NCBI GenBank assembly: GCA_902521315.1
Contig: CABYRH010000003.1
Coordinates: 149,452-213,451 of the forward strand
From: an uncultured Alphaproteobacteria bacterium
GTDB lineage: Bacteria > Pseudomonadota > Alphaproteobacteria > HIMB59 > GCA-002718135
Length of the DNA: 64,000 nt
Direction of reading: 5' to 3'
Below, one piece after another: positions 60,468 to 64,000 of the stretch. Under the pieces are notes generated by a model, which was given only the letters and a program-made list of their open reading frames with translations, did not search any database and had not been told where the DNA came from. Numbering within the stretch: the first letter of the stretch is position 1; each line of letters opens with the position of its first letter. The position numbers were made by a program, and so were the translations under genes.

Positions 60468-61391
60468 ATGCTACTTAAAACGTACAATAAAATATATGAT
60501 ACTGATATTGGATACAGTTTCTTTAATTCTAAATTAGCAGTAATTTCTTCAACAATATTTTTTATTATACTTTTTTGTTCTGTATTTGCTGGGATAGTTG
60601 CTCCTTACAATCCTTTTGATCCAGCATCAGTTTCTTTAATGGATGCCTTTACCCCACCAGTATGGTCGGAGGGAGGAAATTTTAGCTTCATTTTAGGAAC
60701 TGATCAGCAGGGAAGAGATATGTTTTCAACAATGATTTATGGTTCAAGAATTTCACTGATCGTTGGTTTTGCATCTATAATTTTTGCAATGATACTTGGA
60801 GTTTTTCTTGGAATAACAGCTGGATATATTGGTGGTAGGTATGAGATTATTGTAATGCGTCTTACAGATGTGCAGTTAACTATTCCAAGTATTTTAATGG
60901 CTTTACTTGTTGATGGTATTGCTAGAGCAATTATCTCACAATCAATGCATGACGAAATGGCAATTTATGTTTTGATTTTTGCCATTGGTATTTCAGAATG
61001 GCCTCAGTTTGCAAGAGTATCGAGAGCATCAACCTTAGTTGAAAAAAATAAAGAGTATGTCTCAGCTTCAAGAATTATTGGATTATCAAATATATTAATT
61101 ATGTTTAAGCATATTTTACCAAATATACTTCGACCTATCTTAGTAATTGCTACAATTGGATTAGCACTTGCAATTATTACTGAGTCTACCTTAAGTTTTT
61201 TAGGTGTTGGCGTTCCACCAACAACACCTTCTCTTGGGACTCTAATAAGGTTTGGAAATAATTTTTTATTTTCAGGTGAGTGGTGGATTACTTTTTTTCC
61301 AGCAATTTTCTTAATTGTTTTAGCATTATCAATTAATTTATTAGGAGATTGGATGAGAGATGCTTTAAATCCAAAATTAAAAAAGAGATGA
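60468..61391 (+). CDS. ABC importer permease, DppC type
   Basis: A 307-residue inner-membrane permease. 'FSFILGTDQQGRDMFSTMIYGSRISLIVG' is the DppC hallmark, and 'EYVSASRIIGLSNILIMFKHILPN' the EAA loop. About six helices, normal length. Starts two bases after the DppB-type gene, and its stop overlaps the ATPase ATG (ATGA). Confidence 0.93.
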   Translation: MLLKTYNKIYDTDIGYSFFNSKLAVISSTIFFIILFCSVFAGIVAPYNPFDPASVSLMDAFTPPVWSEGGNFSFILGTDQQGRDMFSTMIYGSRISLIVGFASIIFAMILGVFLGITAGYIGGRYEIIVMRLTDVQLTIPSILMALLVDGIARAIISQSMHDEMAIYVLIFAIGISEWPQFARVSRASTLVEKNKEYVSASRIIGLSNILIMFKHILPNILRPILVIATIGLALAIITESTLSFLGVGVPPTTPSLGTLIRFGNNFLFSGEWWITFFPAIFLIVLALSINLLGDWMRDALNPKLKKR

Positions 61392-63106
61392 GTTTTTTAG
61401 AAGTTAAAAATTTAAACATAAGTTATCCAACACGAAAGGAAACTATTGTTGCAAGCAAAAATGTAGAATTTTCTTTAGAAAGAGGTGAAATATTAGGAAT
61501 TGTCGGTGAGTCTGGATCTGGAAAATCTACAATTGCAAATGCGATAATTAACTTGATTGATCCTCCAGGTGAAATCACAGATGGCTCAATAAAAATAGAC
61601 AATATTGAATTAAGAAGTAATGAAGAAATAATTCAAAATATTAGAGGAAAAAAAATAGGATTTGTCTTTCAAGACCCTCAAACTTCATTAAACCCTCTAT
61701 TTAAAATAAAAGATCAATTAATTGAAACTATTCAGGCTCATTTAAATTTAAGTTATCAAGATTCACTTAACAAATCAATTCAACTACTTAAAGAGGTTGG
61801 AATAGAGAACGCTGAAAAAAGAATAGAGGACTATCCACACCAATTTAGTGGCGGTATGCGTCAAAGAGTTGTGATAGCTTTAGCGATAAGTTGTGAACCT
61901 GACTTAATAATTGCAGATGAACCAACAACAGCTTTAGATGTAAGTATTCAATATCAAATATTAGAACTTCTTAAAGATCTTACAAAGAAAAGAAATCTTG
62001 GTGTTATAATTATTACCCATGATATGGGAGTCATAGCAGAGACGACTGATAAAGTTATTGTCATGAGATACGGACATATTGTTGAACAAGGTGAGACTAA
62101 AGAATTATTAACAAATCCAAAATCAACAGAAGCAAGAAGCTTAGTAATTTCAGTGCCACCAACAAATAAGAAAATTGATAGATTTAAATTGATTAGCCCC
62201 GATGGTAAGGAAATAACATCTAGTTCCAAGGATTTGACTATAAATATTATCAAAACATGGGGCATAAGGGAAAATAAAAATCAAAAATTATTAAAACTTG
62301 AGGAAGTGACAAAAGTTTTTGATGATAATTCTTTAGGCAGTGGTTTTTCATTTATTTCTAATAAAAGTTCGAATGATAAAATAGTTAAAGCTGTCGACAA
62401 TGTATCTTTTGAATTATTCGAAGGTGAGACACTTGGATTAGTTGGAGAGTCTGGTTCAGGTAAATCAACTATTGCAAAAATTATTACTGGATTAATTAGT
62501 CCTAATAAAGGTAATTTAATTTATAATAATGAACCACTATATAATTCAAATAAAAAATATCAAATTCATAATAGTAGAGGTCAAATTCAAATGATTTTTC
62601 AAGATCCTTACTCATCTCTAAATCCTCGTTTCAAAGTTAAGGATATTATTGCAGAACCAATTAAATTTTTTCAAAAAAATATTAGCAATAATGATCTTTT
62701 ACAAAATGTTTATGACCTAATAGATATTGTGGGAATGACCAGACAATCTCTAGATCGATACCCGCACGAATTCTCAGGAGGGCAAAGGCAGAGAATATCT
62801 ATTGCTCGTGCCTTGGCAACAAGACCACGATTATTAATATGTGATGAACCAACTTCTGCATTAGACGTAAGTATACAAGCTCAAATATTGAATTTATTAA
62901 AAGATATACAAGATGAACTTCATCTCACTATGCTATTTATTAGCCATGATCTTCCTGTAATTCGTCAAATGTGTAACCGAATAATTGTACTAAAAAATGG
63001 TGCTGTTTGTGAAACAAAAGATACAGAGGAATTGTTTAATAATCCTGAGCATGAATATACGAAGGAATTAATTAGACTTATGCCTAAAATTGAATCAATT
63101 ATTTAA
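61388..63106 (+). CDS. Fused double ABC ATPase (DppD-DppF / GsiA type)
   Basis: An ATPase of about 572 residues holding two nucleotide-binding domains. The track start at 61349 is inside the permease gene; the ATG at 61388 ('MSFLEVKNLN') is correct and overlaps its stop. Domain 1 (about 1-260): Walker A 'GESGSGKS', signature 'FSGGMRQR', Walker B 'LIIADEPTTALD'. Domain 2 (about 300-570): 'GESGSGKS', 'FSGGQRQR', 'LLICDEPTSALD', 'ISHDLP'. Together they replace the separate DppD and DppF of other importers. The other peptide-type importer here (22565-24533) keeps the two as separate genes. Confidence 0.95.
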   Translation: MSFLEVKNLNISYPTRKETIVASKNVEFSLERGEILGIVGESGSGKSTIANAIINLIDPPGEITDGSIKIDNIELRSNEEIIQNIRGKKIGFVFQDPQTSLNPLFKIKDQLIETIQAHLNLSYQDSLNKSIQLLKEVGIENAEKRIEDYPHQFSGGMRQRVVIALAISCEPDLIIADEPTTALDVSIQYQILELLKDLTKKRNLGVIIITHDMGVIAETTDKVIVMRYGHIVEQGETKELLTNPKSTEARSLVISVPPTNKKIDRFKLISPDGKEITSSSKDLTINIIKTWGIRENKNQKLLKLEEVTKVFDDNSLGSGFSFISNKSSNDKIVKAVDNVSFELFEGETLGLVGESGSGKSTIAKIITGLISPNKGNLIYNNEPLYNSNKKYQIHNSRGQIQMIFQDPYSSLNPRFKVKDIIAEPIKFFQKNISNNDLLQNVYDLIDIVGMTRQSLDRYPHEFSGGQRQRISIARALATRPRLLICDEPTSALDVSIQAQILNLLKDIQDELHLTMLFISHDLPVIRQMCNRIIVLKNGAVCETKDTEELFNNPEHEYTKELIRLMPKIESII

Positions 63107-64000
63107 CTAATTAATAATAGGTAAATTTTCAGGAGTTCTAGTACTTAAAAGTTTATAGGAACCTTTAGTTATCAATAAATTTTCTTCTTGTACTAATATT
63201 TTATTTTCGTCCATTTCAATTGACGGTTCAAGAGTTATAATCATATTTTCCTCAAGTAATGTTTTGTCATTTTTCATAATACTAGGCGGCTCAGTCAGTT
63301 GTAAGCCTAACCCATGACCCATCCTTCCAACTGATATGTTGTTAGTTGTTAAACTATAAGATAATTTAGAATATATTTCTGAACAACTAGTTCCAGGTTT
63401 TATAATTTCTAAAGTTCTCTCAGTTGCTTCCCACAATTTATTATATGCATCTAGAACTTGTTTGTTAATTCTTCCAAAGCCAAAATTTCTATCAAAATCT
63501 GAAAAATAACCATTTAAAGTTGCACCGGTATCAATAATTAGAATATCACCATCTTTAGTTACCCTTTCTGTTGGGTTACAGATAATCTGATTATAACCAT
63601 TAAGTCCCGAAGCACACGCCATATATTGAATATAATCTGCACCACCCTCAATTAATTCTTTTTTAAATATTGATGTAATTTGTTTTTCACTCATTCCTAA
63701 ATTAATTTTTTCAGAAAAATTATCAAACACCTTACTTGTAATAGAACAAATTTCTTTAATATTACTGATCTCTATTTCAGATTTTATTTTTCTTATACTC
63801 CAAAGTATTTTACTAGCATTAACAAAATTATATTCTGATAAATTTTTTTGAATATCCTGATAATCATTAATACTCATTCGCAAAAAAGTTTCATTTCCTA
63901 ATTCAAAACCAATATTTGAATTTTTAGGAAAACTTTTGATGTTTTTTTTCAATAAAGATATTCCTTCATCTTTCGGATTTGGAGACTCCCAAGTTTCGAT
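63107..64000 (-). CDS. M24-family metallopeptidase (Xaa-Pro peptidase-like), 5' part cut by the window edge
   Basis: The track gives a start at 63952, but that codon is TTG and the frame stays open to base 64000 ('ETWESPNPKDEG' upstream), so the gene continues outside the window. The catalytic 'pita-bread' domain has all five metal ligands: Asp in 'IIDTGATLNG' and 'FDRNF', His in 'RMGHGLGLQL', Glu in 'LEPSIE' and 'VQEENLL'. Members cleave Xaa-Pro dipeptides or creatine- and ectoine-like amides. Next to a peptide importer with a convergent stop (63106/63107), a dipeptidase role fits, but an ectoine-hydrolase-like role is possible. Confidence 0.88.
   Translation of the reverse strand: METWESPNPKDEGISLLKKNIKSFPKNSNIGFELGNETFLRMSINDYQDIQKNLSEYNFVNASKILWSIRKIKSEIEISNIKEICSITSKVFDNFSEKINLGMSEKQITSIFKKELIEGGADYIQYMACASGLNGYNQIICNPTERVTKDGDILIIDTGATLNGYFSDFDRNFGFGRINKQVLDAYNKLWEATERTLEIIKPGTSCSEIYSKLSYSLTTNNISVGRMGHGLGLQLTEPPSIMKNDKTLLEENMIITLEPSIEMDENKILVQEENLLITKGSYKLLSTRTPENLPIIN

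Overview
The window is a 64-kb piece of an AT-rich chromosome with very short intergenic gaps (none over 300 bases), many 1-20 base gene overlaps and almost no mobile DNA. The 5-aminolevulinate synthase (C4 haem pathway), a GcrA-type cell-cycle domain, HemJ and the many ABC importers point to a marine alphaproteobacterium of the streamlined kind (Pelagibacterales, or the HIMB59/AEGEAN-169 type). This placement is an inference from gene content and base composition. I saw no tRNA, rRNA, CRISPR array, prophage or insertion sequence.

Layout. (1) 0-11 kb: a catabolic island of unknown substrate. It holds three related tandem SnoaL-like proteins (one cut by the left edge), a two-domain cupin protein, a core-MetE-like methyltransferase, a LacI-type repressor, a sugar-type ABC importer without its ATPase, a HAD protein that has lost its catalytic aspartates, and an SDR dehydrogenase. 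Two palindromes with the same half-site (TTGAATA) lie in front of the cupin gene and in front of the repressor, so one repressor probably controls the region. (2) 11-18 kb: a DMT permease; phosphate acetyltransferase, omega-aminotransferase and alanine dehydrogenase genes (a set expected for taurine-like amines); and a minus-strand pair of a formylglycine sulfatase/phosphonate monoesterase and a second core-MetE-like protein. (3) 18-32 kb: a long plus-strand operon with a complete oligopeptide-type ABC importer, a DMT permease, an aldose mutarotase, both subunits of a sulfopyruvate-decarboxylase-like enzyme (ComDE), a PfkB kinase resembling sulfofructose kinase YihV, and a hydroxyacid dehydrogenase resembling (S)-sulfolactate dehydrogenase. 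It faces a convergent pair, an L-fucose-isomerase-fold protein and a Gfo/Idh/MocA protein. Together these look like a sulfosugar (sulfoquinovose-like) and sulfonate catabolic system, and this is the most interesting part of the window. (4) 32-41 kb: a second sugar ABC importer without ATPase, an SGSH-like sulfatase, an FGE-fold protein lacking the FGE cysteines, a cytosolic glycosidase-like protein, mannonate dehydratase and an aldo/keto reductase: a sulfated-sugar island. (5) 41-50 kb: mostly housekeeping genes (agmatinase-like, peroxiredoxin, Nudix, MsrA, Cfa), a 74-residue GcrA-C-domain protein, a MotA/ExbB plus OmpA-type coiled-coil pair, and a pentapeptide-repeat protein. (6) 50-57.7 kb: haem synthesis (hemA, a hemC with a HemD-like extension, hemE, hemH, hemF, hemJ) and nth. 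(7) 57.8-64 kb: a second peptide-type ABC importer with a fused double ATPase, and an M24 peptidase cut by the right edge.

How it fits together: the organism appears to import small sulfonated or sulfated sugars, amines and peptides with periplasmic binding proteins, and to break them down in the cytosol, since the sulfatases and glycosidase have no signal peptides. Carbon from the sulfonate branch would leave through sulfopyruvate, sulfoacetaldehyde and acetyl phosphate to acetyl-CoA. The step from sulfoacetaldehyde to acetyl phosphate (Xsc), a sulfofructose-phosphate aldolase and a sulfolactaldehyde dehydrogenase are not in this window.
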